From: Rubellimicrobium arenae
Lineage (GTDB): Bacteria; Pseudomonadota; Alphaproteobacteria; Rhodobacterales; Rhodobacteraceae
NCBI RefSeq assembly: GCF_017916275.1
Contig: NZ_JAFMST010000008.1
Span: 1 to 64,000, forward strand
DNA: 64,000 bases
Direction of reading: 5' to 3'
Below are positions 42,051-50,613 of this stretch, piece after piece. Each line of letters starts with the position of its first letter. Position 1 is the first letter of the stretch. The translations under genes were made by a program, and so were the position numbers. A model generated the notes under the pieces. The model saw only the letters and a list, made by a program, of their open reading frames with translations. It did no database searches and was not told the DNA's origin.

Positions 42051-43784
42051 GTGGCATACATCCTCAAGGTCACCTCGCCGGACCACTTCACGGTGGTCGA
42101 GGGGCGGCAGAGCAAGCTCGTGTTCACGTCGACGGGCATCCCCGGAAGCGCCGACGGCTCCGACAGCTTCGACACCTACACCTCGGGCCTGACCGCCAGC
42201 CTGTCCGACGTCGTCTTCGACGAGGTGGGCGTGCTGACGAACAGCAGCTCGCCCGACGGTTACGTCCGGCGCGAGGAGATGCCGATCTACGCCTTCGACG
42301 ATGGACGGAACGAAGGCCCCGAGACCCTCGTCGTGCGGGTCTACACGGGGTTCGGCACCCGCTTCGCCGACGGCCGCACCTTCCGGGAGATCGTGGTCAC
42401 CATCCTCGACGCGCCCCCACTCGAGGGCACGGGCGGGGCCGACAGCTTCGACGGCCGCAGGGGAGACGACAACTACCTGGCGCTGGACGGGGACGACATC
42501 CTCCTTGGCCACTCCGGCAACGACATCCTGAACGGCGGGCTCGGCGCCGATCGCATCGAGGGCGGGCCCGGACGGGACACGCTGCTGGGCGACGAGGGCG
42601 ACGACTGGCTGAGCGGCGACGAGGGCAACGACAGCGTCGACGGGGGCTCGGGGAACGACCGCATCCAGGGCGGGCTGGGCGACAACCTCCTGAACGGCGG
42701 TTCGGGCGACGACAGCATCACGGGCGATGCCGGCCAGGACACGATCCTGGGCGGGTTGGGCGACGACCGCATCCATGGCAACGGGCTGGCCGACTCCCTG
42801 TCCGGAGAGGGCGGGACCGACATCCTCCGCGGCGGGTCCGGCGATGACGCGCTGTCGGGCGGGGACGATCCCGACAGCCTTTATGGCGGGACCGGCGACG
42901 ACCTCCTGACCGGCGACGCCGGAAACGACCGGCTGAGCGGTGGCGCCGGGAATGACCAATTCCTCGGCGGCGCAGGCGACGACCTCCTCCTGGGTGGCGG
43001 CGACCATGACGTCCTGCATGGGGGCGAGGGGAACGACACCGTCCTGGGCGGGACGGGCGCGGACTGGCTGCATGGGGACGGCGGGGATGACCTCCTCCTC
43101 GGGGGCTCGGACTACGATTCCGTCCATGGGGACGCCGGCAACGACGTGATCCGGGGCGGGGACGGGTCCGACGACCTGTCCGGGGACGGGGACGACGACC
43201 GGATCGACGGCGGCACGGGGGACGACACGATCCGCGGCGGCCTGGGCGACGACAGCCTCCGCGGCGGGTCGGATGCGGACGTCATCCGCGGAGGGACCGG
43301 GACCGACCTCCTGGCCGGCGACGATGGGACGGACTCGCTGTATGGCGGGGCCGGCGACGACCTGCTCGACGGCGGCGCGATGTGGGACGAGCTTTACGCC
43401 GGGACCGGGAACGACAGCCTGATCGGCCGCGACGGCAACGACTGGCTCAAGGGCGGCGCGGGCGACGACAGCCTGTCGGGCGGAACCGGGCGCGACTGGA
43501 TGGTCGGCGGCGCGGGCGACGACCGTCTTCGGGGCGGGGCCGACGGGGACTGGTTCGACTTTTCGGGCGGCCGCGACGTCATCGAGGATTTCACCGACGA
43601 CCTGGACATGATCGGCTTCGATGGCGCCATCGTGCCCGCGGACATCCACGACATCCCCGACCTCGTGGCGATGGCCCGCGTCGTCGACGGCGATACCGTC
43701 TTCGATTTCGGGAACGGCAACGTGCTCACCATCCTGGGGCTGACGGACCCGGGCAAGCTGGCGAACGACACGGGCTTCTACTGA
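42051..43784 (+). CDS. RTX protein with 42 tandem calcium-binding nonapeptides
   Basis: 577 residues. The N-terminal 120 residues look like a Calx-beta-type domain (VEGRQSKLVFTSTG; DDGRNEGPETLVVRVYTG). From about 128 to 505 there are 42 consecutive nonapeptides of the GGxGxDxLx kind, forming calcium-loaded beta rolls. The end (WFDFSGGRDVIEDFTDDLDM) is like the terminal part of type I secreted RTX proteins. No catalytic domain is visible, so it is probably a surface or matrix protein. No type I secretion genes are nearby. GTG start at 42051 with GGGAGAGA upstream. Confidence 0.88.
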   Translation: MAYILKVTSPDHFTVVEGRQSKLVFTSTGIPGSADGSDSFDTYTSGLTASLSDVVFDEVGVLTNSSSPDGYVRREEMPIYAFDDGRNEGPETLVVRVYTGFGTRFADGRTFREIVVTILDAPPLEGTGGADSFDGRRGDDNYLALDGDDILLGHSGNDILNGGLGADRIEGGPGRDTLLGDEGDDWLSGDEGNDSVDGGSGNDRIQGGLGDNLLNGGSGDDSITGDAGQDTILGGLGDDRIHGNGLADSLSGEGGTDILRGGSGDDALSGGDDPDSLYGGTGDDLLTGDAGNDRLSGGAGNDQFLGGAGDDLLLGGGDHDVLHGGEGNDTVLGGTGADWLHGDGGDDLLLGGSDYDSVHGDAGNDVIRGGDGSDDLSGDGDDDRIDGGTGDDTIRGGLGDDSLRGGSDADVIRGGTGTDLLAGDDGTDSLYGGAGDDLLDGGAMWDELYAGTGNDSLIGRDGNDWLKGGAGDDSLSGGTGRDWMVGGAGDDRLRGGADGDWFDFSGGRDVIEDFTDDLDMIGFDGAIVPADIHDIPDLVAMARVVDGDTVFDFGNGNVLTILGLTDPGKLANDTGFY

Positions 43785-44708
43785 TCAACCCCGTTCGGGC
43801 CGCAACAGGAGAAGGAGCGCGGCCCCCGTCATCGCGACCCCCAGAAGGACCAGCGCGGGCGGCGGTGGCGCACCCAGCGCTTCCTCCCACAGGAGGACCC
43901 AGGCGGGCACGAGATAGGTGTAGGCCATCACCTTGGACGAGGGGAGCCGCAGGGCCGCGAACTGGAGCAGCACCATCGTCGCCGCCGACGCGAAGACGGC
44001 CACATAAAGGAGCGTGACCCAGACCAGCGCGGGCAGCGCCGCCCAGTCGGTGGCCAGGATGCGGGGCAGCCCCAGCGCGGTGAGGAGGATCGCCCCGGCG
44101 AGCACCACGCCCAGCGAGAATTCGGCCGCGCCCTCGCCCCGGTTCAGGCGCGCCACCAGCGGGGTATAGAGCGCGTGCGCCACGCAGCCCAGGAAGTAGA
44201 TGGCCTCCCCCCGCCCGAGGTCGAGCGCCAGGAGCGCGCCCAGGTCCGCGCGGAAGATGACCCACAGCGCCCCGGCTCCGCCCAGCGCCAGCGCCGCCGC
44301 GATCCGCCCCGAGAACCGCTGCCGCAGGAGCCACCAGCCGAAGCCCGCCGCCATCAGCGGCGTCAGGGTGAAGACCGCCGATGCGCTGACCGGAGGAGCG
44401 GTCTTCAGGCCCTCGAACATGAGGACGAAGTAAAGCGTGTAGAGCACGCCGAGAAGCCCCTGCCGCCACACGGCCCGCGGCCGCCTCATCCCGCCGCCCA
44501 TCGCGAGGCCCGCCCCGATCACCAGTCCGGCGACCCAGAAGCGGAGGGCCGTGAAGGCGACGGGATCCACCGCATCGGCCACGCGCGCGCCCAGCGAGAA
44601 GGACCCGGCCACCAGGGCCGAGAACACCAGCATCGCCAGATGCCCCTGCCCCTGGGACCCGAGGACGCCACGCGCCCTGGGCGCCTCCGGGACAGGGGGG
44701 ACGGCCAT
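43785..44708 (-). CDS. EamA/DMT-family membrane exporter
   Basis: A 307-residue protein with two EamA repeats and about ten hydrophobic helices (AMLVFSALVAGSFSLGARVA; ALWVIFRADLGALLALDLG; SSKVMAYTYLVPAWVLLWEE). Drug/metabolite exporters of this group pump out small molecules. It follows the LysR gene by five bases and probably forms an operon with it. Its stop lies directly against the RTX stop. Confidence 0.9.
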   Translation of the reverse strand: MAVPPVPEAPRARGVLGSQGQGHLAMLVFSALVAGSFSLGARVADAVDPVAFTALRFWVAGLVIGAGLAMGGGMRRPRAVWRQGLLGVLYTLYFVLMFEGLKTAPPVSASAVFTLTPLMAAGFGWWLLRQRFSGRIAAALALGGAGALWVIFRADLGALLALDLGRGEAIYFLGCVAHALYTPLVARLNRGEGAAEFSLGVVLAGAILLTALGLPRILATDWAALPALVWVTLLYVAVFASAATMVLLQFAALRLPSSKVMAYTYLVPAWVLLWEEALGAPPPPALVLLGVAMTGAALLLLLRPERG

Positions 44709-44713
44709 GCGGC

Positions 44714-45595
44714 TCAGGCGTCCCAGCCCTTGGCCCGCTCCTTGAGGAGGGCGAGGATGGCCTGGACCTTGGGCGTGCGGTGCAGGTCCACATGCGTCAC
44801 GAGCCAAAGCGGCACGGTCCAGCCGTCGCGCGGGGGAAGCACCTCGCGCAGGTCGGGATGGGCGCGCTGTTCCAGCACGGACACGAAGCCCAGCCCCGCC
44901 CCGGCCACGATGGCGTCGGTCAGGGACGTGTCCTGCGCCACGCGGAAGGTCACCCGGTCGCGGGGCGCCAGTTCCGCGATCCAGCGATTGAAGGGGCCGC
45001 GCCCGTCCACGTTGTCGAGCCCGACATACTGGTGCCGGGCAAAGTCCTCGGGCGTCCGGGGCACGCCATGGCGCGCCAGGTAGGCCTCGGATCCCACGAG
45101 CGAGATCCGCAGCCGGACGAAGGGCTGCACCACGTTGTCGGGCTGCGACGGCTGCTCGACCCCGGCCCGGATGGCGACATGCGCCTCGCCGTATTCGAGG
45201 CGGAACAGCCGCCCGTCGGCGAGGTAGCGGACGACAACGCCCGGATGGGCGGCCTGGAATTCGGCCAGGACGGGCGTGACATAGGGCGAGAAGGTGGCGA
45301 GCGAGGTCACGACCAGCTCGCCGCTGACGCCGCCGCCCTGGTCGCGGATGCGCCCGACAAGCTGGGCGAAGCGGTCCTCGGCCTCCTCGGCGACGCGCAG
45401 GAGGTCGCGGCCCGCCTCGGTCGGGGTGTAGCCGCGTGCGTGCCGCTGGAAGAGCTTGGCGCCCAGGCGCTGCTCCAGGGCGTCGACGTGGCGGATGACC
45501 GTCGCGTGGTGGACGCCCAGCGCCTCGGCCGCCGCCGAGACGGTGCCCAGCCGCGCCACCTGGAATGCCGTGCGGATCTCGTCCCAGCTCGTCAT
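44714..45595 (-). CDS. LysR-family transcriptional regulator
   Basis: A 293-residue regulator with an N-terminal HTH (VARLGTVSAAAEALGVHHATVIRHVDALEQRLGAKLF) and a substrate-binding domain (SPYVTPVLAEFQAAHPGVVV). It is transcribed in the same direction as the exporter and probably controls it. ATG at 45595; the open frame to 45817 has no LysR-like content. Confidence 0.92.
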   Translation of the reverse strand: MTSWDEIRTAFQVARLGTVSAAAEALGVHHATVIRHVDALEQRLGAKLFQRHARGYTPTEAGRDLLRVAEEAEDRFAQLVGRIRDQGGGVSGELVVTSLATFSPYVTPVLAEFQAAHPGVVVRYLADGRLFRLEYGEAHVAIRAGVEQPSQPDNVVQPFVRLRISLVGSEAYLARHGVPRTPEDFARHQYVGLDNVDGRGPFNRWIAELAPRDRVTFRVAQDTSLTDAIVAGAGLGFVSVLEQRAHPDLREVLPPRDGWTVPLWLVTHVDLHRTPKVQAILALLKERAKGWDA

Positions 45596-45656
45596 CGAAC
45601 CCCCTGCCCTGTCTTGTGGCAAGGGACGCGGCGAAGGGCAACTCCCCCGCGTCCCC

Positions 45657-45685
45657 TTGACGGCTGGGCGCGGCGCGCGTATGCG
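45657..45685 (+). promoter_or_regulatory. Putative promoter of ffh
   Basis: TTGACG, a 17-base spacer, TATGCG. It lies 144 bases before the ffh ATG, between divergent lysR and ffh. Confidence 0.5.
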
Positions 45686-45828
45686 CGGGTCGTCACCGGA
45701 ATGCATCGTGCCTTCCGGTCCCCCTTTCATGGGGGATCGCCGTCCGCCAGCGCAGATGCGCCCGCGGGCGCCGTTGTGGTTTGGGCCGCCTGTCCCCACC
45801 TTCGGGGCCTGGGACAAAGGAGTGGACG

Positions 45829-47346
45829 ATGTTCGAGAACCTGTCCGACCGCCTGGGCGGCGTCTTCGACCGGCTGACGCGCCAGGGCGCGCTGACCGAG
45901 GCCGACGTGCAGACCGCCATGCGCGAGGTGCGCACCGCTCTTCTCGAGGCGGACGTGTCGCTGCCCGTCGCCCGGGACTTCGTGAAGGCCATCGAGCGGA
46001 AGGCCACGGGCCAGGCGGTCACCAAGTCGGTCACCCCCGGCCAGCAGGTCGTGAAGATCGTCCATGACGAGCTGGTGCGCGTGCTGGGCGGCGACACGGA
46101 CGCGGGCGCGCTCAAGATCGACAGCCCGCCCGCGCCGATCCTGATGGTCGGCCTCCAGGGCGGCGGCAAGACCACGACCACGGCCAAGCTGGCCCGCCGC
46201 CTCAAGGAGCGCGAGGGCAAGAAGGTCCTGATGGCCTCGCTCGACACCAATCGCCCGGCGGCGATGGAACAGCTGGCGATCCTTGGCCAGCAGATCGGCG
46301 TGGACACCCTGCCCATCGTTCCGGGCGAGGATCCGGTGGCGATCGCGCGGCGCGCCAAGACCCAGGCGGCGCTGGGCGGCTACGACGTCTACATGCTCGA
46401 CACCGCGGGCCGGCTCCACATCGACGAGGTGCTGATCCAGCAGGCCGCGGACGTCCGCGACGTGGTCAAGCCGCGCGAGACGCTGCTCGTGGTGGACGGC
46501 CTCACGGGGCAGGTCGCCGTCGAGGTCGCCAAGGAGTTCGACGCCAAGATCGGCGTGTCGGGCGTGGTCCTGACCCGGATGGATGGCGACGGGCGCGGCG
46601 GCGCGGCCCTGTCGATGCGCCAGGTGACCGGCAAGCCGATCCGCTTCGTGGGCCTGGGCGAAAAGCTCGACGCGCTCGAGACCTTCGACCCCGAGCGGAT
46701 CGCCGGCCGCATCCTGGGCATGGGCGACATCGTCGCACTGGTGGAGCGGGCGCAGCAGACCTTCGAGGCCGAGCAGGCCGAGCGCATGATGAAGCGGTTC
46801 CAGAAGGGACTTTTCAACATGAACGACCTGCGGATGCAGCTCGAGCAGATGCAGAAGATGGGTGGCGTCGAGGCCCTGATGGGCATGATGCCCGGCATGA
46901 ACAAGATGCAGAAGCAGGCCGCCGAGGCCGGGCTCGACGACAAGATGATCCGCCACCAGATCGCGCTCATCAACTCGATGACCAAGAAGGAGCGGGCGAA
47001 CCCCGACCTCCTGCAGGCATCGCGCAAGAAGCGCATCGCGGCGGGCGCGGGGCTCGACGTGGCCGAGCTCAACCGCCTGCTCAAGCAGCACCGCCAGATG
47101 GCGGACATGATGAAGAAGCTGGGCGCGATGGGCAAAGGCGGGATGCTCAAGCAGGCCGTGCAGAAGATGTTCGGCAAGGGCGGCCCCTCCGAGGCCGACA
47201 TGGCCGCCGCGCAGCAGGCGATGGCCTCGGGCAAGATGCCCCAGCTTCCGGGCGGGATGCAGCTTCCCAAGGGCTTCGGCGGGATGGGCCTGGGTCAGGG
47301 CGGCGGGCTCCCGCAGGGCCTGTCGGGATTCGGCAAGAAGAAGTGA
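45829..47346 (+). CDS. ffh: Signal recognition particle GTPase Ffh
   Basis: A 505-residue SRP54 homologue that targets nascent membrane proteins to FtsY and the translocon. Domain N comes first; the GTPase motifs are GLQGGGKT (108-115), DTAGR, TRMDGDGRGGAA and GLGEK. The Met-rich M domain begins near MNDLRMQLEQMQKMGG and ends in a Gly-rich tail. ATG at 45829 is preceded by AAAGGAG. Confidence 0.97.
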   Translation: MFENLSDRLGGVFDRLTRQGALTEADVQTAMREVRTALLEADVSLPVARDFVKAIERKATGQAVTKSVTPGQQVVKIVHDELVRVLGGDTDAGALKIDSPPAPILMVGLQGGGKTTTTAKLARRLKEREGKKVLMASLDTNRPAAMEQLAILGQQIGVDTLPIVPGEDPVAIARRAKTQAALGGYDVYMLDTAGRLHIDEVLIQQAADVRDVVKPRETLLVVDGLTGQVAVEVAKEFDAKIGVSGVVLTRMDGDGRGGAALSMRQVTGKPIRFVGLGEKLDALETFDPERIAGRILGMGDIVALVERAQQTFEAEQAERMMKRFQKGLFNMNDLRMQLEQMQKMGGVEALMGMMPGMNKMQKQAAEAGLDDKMIRHQIALINSMTKKERANPDLLQASRKKRIAAGAGLDVAELNRLLKQHRQMADMMKKLGAMGKGGMLKQAVQKMFGKGGPSEADMAAAQQAMASGKMPQLPGGMQLPKGFGGMGLGQGGGLPQGLSGFGKKK

Positions 47347-47525
47347 CCTGCCTCACCCTCCATACGGAGCGGCTGACGCTCGGCCCGGCGACGATGGCCC
47401 GGTTCGCGGCCGTCGTGGCGCCGGGCCGCGCCCGCGTCCCAGGCGCCGCGCCCGAGGGCAGGCAGGCCTGCGCCTCCGGCCAGGCGGTCACGACCCCGCG
47501 CCCCCCGGTGGGAGAGGCCGCATGA
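47343..47525 (+). pseudogene. Remnant of a GNAT acetyltransferase gene
   Basis: A 60-codon frame whose first 25 or so residues (LTLHTERLTLGPATMARFAA) match the start of the RimJ-type GNAT acetyltransferases found in the next two genes. The rest is Ala/Pro-rich and lacks the acetyl-CoA motif. It starts with GTG overlapping the ffh stop and ends in an ATGA overlap with the next gene, so coupling is kept although the enzyme is lost. An internal deletion is the simplest explanation. Confidence 0.5.
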
Positions 47526-48034
47526 TCGAAACGCCGCGCCTTCTCCTCCGTCGGCCTGTCCCCGCGGACTGGGACGCTTTCCGCGACTTCATGATGTCGG
47601 ACCGCGCGAGCGAGTTCGGCAGCCACCGCAATCTGGGCAAGTCCTTTCGGTCCTTTGCGGCCGAGCTGGGCCATTGGGACATCTTCGGCTTCGGCATGTT
47701 CGCCGTGACCCGCAAGGGCGACGACCGCGCCATTGCCCTGGTCGGCCCGTGGAACCCGCCGGACTGGCCCGAGCGGGAGATCGGCTGGATGGTGCTGGAT
47801 GCGGGCGCCGAAGGCCAGGGGATCGCCCGCGAGGCGGCCGAAGGCGCGCTTCGCCACATCTGGACCGCGCTGAACTGGGAGACCGTGGTCAGCTACATCG
47901 CCGAAGGCAACGATCGGTCGGCGCGGCTGGCCGAACGGCTGGGCGCGCGGCTCGATCCGCAGGCGGAGGCGCCCGAGGCTCCGGGCAAGACCGTGCGGGT
48001 CTATCGCCACCCCCGTCCGGAGGGCCTTGCGTGA
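47522..48034 (+). CDS. GNAT-family acetyltransferase (RimJ-like)
   Basis: A 170-residue GNAT protein. It starts with the usual beta strand ETPRLLLRRPVPADWDAF; the acetyl-CoA segment includes GAEGQGIAREAAEGAL. It probably acetylates a protein N-terminus or small molecule. It sits between a GNAT remnant and another GNAT gene, all with four-base overlaps. Confidence 0.85.
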   Translation: MIETPRLLLRRPVPADWDAFRDFMMSDRASEFGSHRNLGKSFRSFAAELGHWDIFGFGMFAVTRKGDDRAIALVGPWNPPDWPEREIGWMVLDAGAEGQGIAREAAEGALRHIWTALNWETVVSYIAEGNDRSARLAERLGARLDPQAEAPEAPGKTVRVYRHPRPEGLA

Positions 48035-48621
48035 TCCCGCCGCATGAACGCATCCCCCGGTCCGGCCCTGCCGCCGACCTGGCCGCGCGGCTCGGGGCGC
48101 TGGTCCCGTCGATCGAGACCGAGCGCCTGCGGCTTCGGCTGCCGACGCTGGCCGACTTCCCCGCCTGGGCCGAGATCCTGTGCAGCCCGCGTTCCGTCCA
48201 CATGGGCGGGCCCTACGACCGGGACGAGGCCTACATGGAGTTCGCCTCGGCCGTGGGGGCCTGGCTCCTGCGCGGGCACGGCGCCTGGACCATCGAGTCG
48301 AGGGCCTCCGGCGAGGCGCTGGGCTTCGTTCTCCTGGGCTTCGAGCCTGGCGACCAGGAGCCCGAGCTGGGCTTCTTCCTCCGGACCATGGCCGAGGGCC
48401 AGGGCATCGCCGAGGAGGCCGCCCGCGCGGCCCGCCGTCACGGCTGGACGCTCGGCCTGCCCTCGCTCGTCAGCTACATCGACCCGCCCAACGCCCGATC
48501 GGTCGCCCTGGCCGAACGGCTGGGCGCGCGGCGCGACCCGGAGGCCGAGGCCGCGCTGGCCGGGACCGTGTCCGAGGGCGCGCTCGTCTATCGACATCCC
48601 CGTCCGGAGGCCGCCGTATGA
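48031..48621 (+). CDS. GNAT-family acetyltransferase (RimJ-like), second copy
   Basis: A 196-residue GNAT protein: IETERLRLRLPTLADFPAW near residue 28 and MAEGQGIAEEAARAARRHGW as the acetyl-CoA motif. A shared ending LGAR-D-P-EAEA with the previous protein suggests duplication. GTG start overlaps the previous stop; its own stop overlaps the chorismate mutase start. Confidence 0.85.
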   Translation: MIPPHERIPRSGPAADLAARLGALVPSIETERLRLRLPTLADFPAWAEILCSPRSVHMGGPYDRDEAYMEFASAVGAWLLRGHGAWTIESRASGEALGFVLLGFEPGDQEPELGFFLRTMAEGQGIAEEAARAARRHGWTLGLPSLVSYIDPPNARSVALAERLGARRDPEAEAALAGTVSEGALVYRHPRPEAAV

Positions 48622-48920
48622 ACCAGTCCGACGCCACCCTCCGCGCCTCCCAGCTCCTCAAGGAGCACCGCGAATCCATCGACCGCCTGGACGCGATCCT
48701 GGTGTTCACCCTTGCGGAGCGGTTCAAGCACACGCAGGCCGTGGGCCGGCTCAAGGCCGCGCACGGGCTCCCCCCTTCGGACCCCAGCCGGGAGGCGCAG
48801 CAGATCGCCCGCCTGGTGGAACTGTCCGAGAAGGCCGATCTCGATCCCGAGTTCGCCCAGAAGTTCCTGGCCTTCATCATCCAGGAAGTCATCAAGCACC
48901 ACGAACGCCAACAAGCCTAA
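48618..48920 (+). CDS. Chorismate mutase, AroQ class
   Basis: A 100-residue all-helical chorismate mutase that converts chorismate to prephenate. The pattern HRESIDRLDAILVFTLAERF, followed by GRLKAAHGLPPSDPSRE (Lys and Glu of the active site), is typical of the AroQ group. It ends the GNAT string and lies 21 bases before rpsP, a placement seen in other Rhodobacteraceae. Confidence 0.9.
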   Translation: MNQSDATLRASQLLKEHRESIDRLDAILVFTLAERFKHTQAVGRLKAAHGLPPSDPSREAQQIARLVELSEKADLDPEFAQKFLAFIIQEVIKHHERQQA

Positions 48921-48941
48921 GCCATTCCAAGGAGATCCAAG

Positions 48942-49289
48942 ATGGCCATGAAGATCCGGCTCGCCCGCGGCGGGTCCAAGAAGCGCCCCTACTACTCGAT
49001 CGTCGCCGCCGACTCGCGCGCCCCGCGCGACGGCCGCTTCATCGAGAAGCTCGGCACCTACGCGCCCCTCCTGCCCAAGGACAGCGAAGAGCGCGTGAAG
49101 ATGGACATGGAGCGCGTGCAGCACTGGCTGAGCCAGGGCGCCCAGCCCACCGACCGCGTGGCCCGCATGCTCGAAGCCGCCGGCGCCCTGCCCAAGGCCG
49201 AGCGCAGCAATCCCCAGAAGGGCGAGCCCGGCAAGGCCTCCAAGGACCGCGCCGAGAAGAAGGCCGCCCGCGCCGCCGCGACCGAGTAA
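48942..49289 (+). CDS. rpsP: 30S ribosomal protein S16
   Basis: 115 residues. Starts [20 protein letters not shown], with [18 protein letters not shown]. The C-terminal 30 or so residues are a Lys/Ala-rich tail typical of alphaproteobacterial S16. A clear AAGGAGAT ribosome-binding site precedes it. First gene of rpsP-rimM-trmD-rplS. Confidence 0.98.
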   Translation: MAMKIRLARGGSKKRPYYSIVAADSRAPRDGRFIEKLGTYAPLLPKDSEERVKMDMERVQHWLSQGAQPTDRVARMLEAAGALPKAERSNPQKGEPGKASKDRAEKKAARAAATE

Positions 49290-49298
49290 TCCAGGCTC

Positions 49299-49802
49299 AT
49301 GGGCGACGATCGCATCGTCGTGGGCAGCCTCGCCGGGGCCTTCGGGGTCCGCGGCGAGGTGCGCCTGAAGAGCTTCTGCGCGGAGCCCGCCGACATCGCG
49401 GGCTACGCGCCTCTCCATACCCCCGATGGGCGGGTCTTTTCCGCCATCCAGATCACCGGCCAGACCCAGGGTTCCCTGACGGCCCGGATCGAGGGCATCT
49501 CCTCCAAGGAGGATGCCGACGCGCTCCGTGGCGTGTCCCTGCTGGCCGACCGGTCGCGGCTTCCCGCGCTGCCGGATGACGAATTCTACCACGCCGACCT
49601 GATCGGACTGCCGGTCCATGACCCCGGCGGCCAGCGGCTGGGCACCGTACGGGCCGTTCTGAACCACGGCGCCGGCGACATCCTGGAGATCGCCCGTCCC
49701 GGCGGCGCCACCGTGCTGCTGCCGTTCACCCTGGCGGCCGTGCCCTTGGTGGACATCGCGGCGGGCCGCATCGTGGCCGACCCGCCCGAGGGCGCGTTCT
49801 AG
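49299..49802 (+). CDS. rimM: 16S rRNA processing protein RimM
   Basis: A 167-residue 30S maturation factor: [20 protein letters not shown] at the N-terminus, the PRC-barrel [14 protein letters not shown], and [18 protein letters not shown] at the end. It binds S19 and the 16S 3' head during assembly. Nine bases after rpsP. Confidence 0.96.
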   Translation: MGDDRIVVGSLAGAFGVRGEVRLKSFCAEPADIAGYAPLHTPDGRVFSAIQITGQTQGSLTARIEGISSKEDADALRGVSLLADRSRLPALPDDEFYHADLIGLPVHDPGGQRLGTVRAVLNHGAGDILEIARPGGATVLLPFTLAAVPLVDIAAGRIVADPPEGAF

Positions 49803-49875
49803 GGGCGGCCGATCCGGAACGCCCGGGCCGCCCGTCGTGTTATCCTTCGATACGCAACGGCTCGAGAGGCTGGCC

Positions 49876-50295
49876 ATGGCCCGCAGGAAATACATCCCGA
49901 AGCGGATCGGGAACGTGAAGATCCCTAAGAAGCTGCGCAAGTTCGGCGACCGCGTCCTCGCCGACCCGCGGGCCCGCGAGATCGCCGGCGGCGCGCTGCT
50001 GGCGGTCGGCTCGGCGCTGCTGTCGCGCGCCGCCCCCAAGGGGTCGGTGTTCCGGACCATCTTCGATCATCCGGTCGAAACCGCGAAGTCGGCGGAGCAG
50101 GCGGGGGCCAAGGCCGCCTCCGACGCCGGCGACGCCGTGAGCGGGGTCGCCAATGCCGTGGGCCAGGTGGTGGGCGAGGTCTTCGACAGCCTTCGCCGCG
50201 AACTGGGGCGCCGCCGTCAGCCCGCGACCGCCGCCCCGGAAAAGGGCGACGACGAAGCCGGTCACCGGGACGTGGACGAGGACAGGGTCCACTGA
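49876..50295 (+). CDS. Small basic protein of unknown function
   Basis: A 139-residue protein. The first 26 residues are strongly basic (MARRKYIPKRIGNVKIPKKL), then a hydrophobic stretch (EIAGGALLAVGSALLSR), an Ala-rich helix and an acidic tail. The role is unknown. ATG at 49876 is preferred; the frame is open to 49837. It lies between rimM and trmD, where this order varies in relatives. Confidence 0.65.
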   Translation: MARRKYIPKRIGNVKIPKKLRKFGDRVLADPRAREIAGGALLAVGSALLSRAAPKGSVFRTIFDHPVETAKSAEQAGAKAASDAGDAVSGVANAVGQVVGEVFDSLRRELGRRRQPATAAPEKGDDEAGHRDVDEDRVH

Positions 50296-50346
50296 CCCGA
50301 CAGGGCGCGCGCGCCCCGGACCGTGAACCGCACGGCTCGCTGGCGC

Positions 50347-50393
50347 GTTTGCCTTCGCCCGGAGCCATGGGGGCTCCGGAACGGAAGGCAAAC
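50347..50393 (+). promoter_or_regulatory. Two-part stem enclosing the DUF1328 ribosome-binding site
   Basis: Outer arms GTTTGCCTTC (50347-50356) and GAAGGCAAAC (50384-50393) are perfectly complementary; inner arms CCGGAGCC (50359-50366) and GGCTCCGG (50372-50379) are too. The AAGG Shine-Dalgarno (50385-50388) lies in the outer arm, seven bases before the ATG at 50396, so translation should depend on opening the stem. Confidence 0.6.
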
Positions 50394-50395
50394 TC

Positions 50396-50560
50396 ATGAT
50401 CAAGTGGATCTTCATCCTCCTCGTCGTCGCCGCGATCGCCGGACTCCTGGGCATGCACCGGGTCCAGGGCGCGGCGCTGACGGGGGCCAAGTGGCTCGCC
50501 ATCATCGTGCTCGTGCTGTTCCTGCTGGTGCTCTTCGGCCTCGTCGCCATCGTCAGCTAG
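50396..50560 (+). CDS. DUF1328 small membrane protein
   Basis: 54 residues, MIKWIFILLVVAAIAGLLGM and so on, with two hydrophobic helices joined by HRVQGAALTGAKW. The pattern matches the DUF1328/YtjA family of tiny membrane proteins. The function is unknown; some relatives are stress-induced. Ribosome-binding site is sequestered in the stem described for 50347-50393. A 53-base gap leads to trmD. Confidence 0.85.
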   Translation: MIKWIFILLVVAAIAGLLGMHRVQGAALTGAKWLAIIVLVLFLLVLFGLVAIVS

Positions 50561-50613
50561 GACGACCTCGCGGTGGCTGGCCTTGGGGACCGCCTGCGCC
50601 TAGAAGCGCGGGC

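Noticed and set aside
42420-43560. Dense short DNA repeats resembling a CRISPR-like array
   Set aside because: The repeats are in-frame 27-base units encoding GGxGxDxLx with variable bases and no unique spacers.
41709-43649. A 646-codon minus-strand frame opposite the RTX gene, with Val/Ala/Pro repeats
   Set aside because: The repeats mirror the 27-base periodicity of the RTX codons; the frame is a by-product, not a separate repeat protein.
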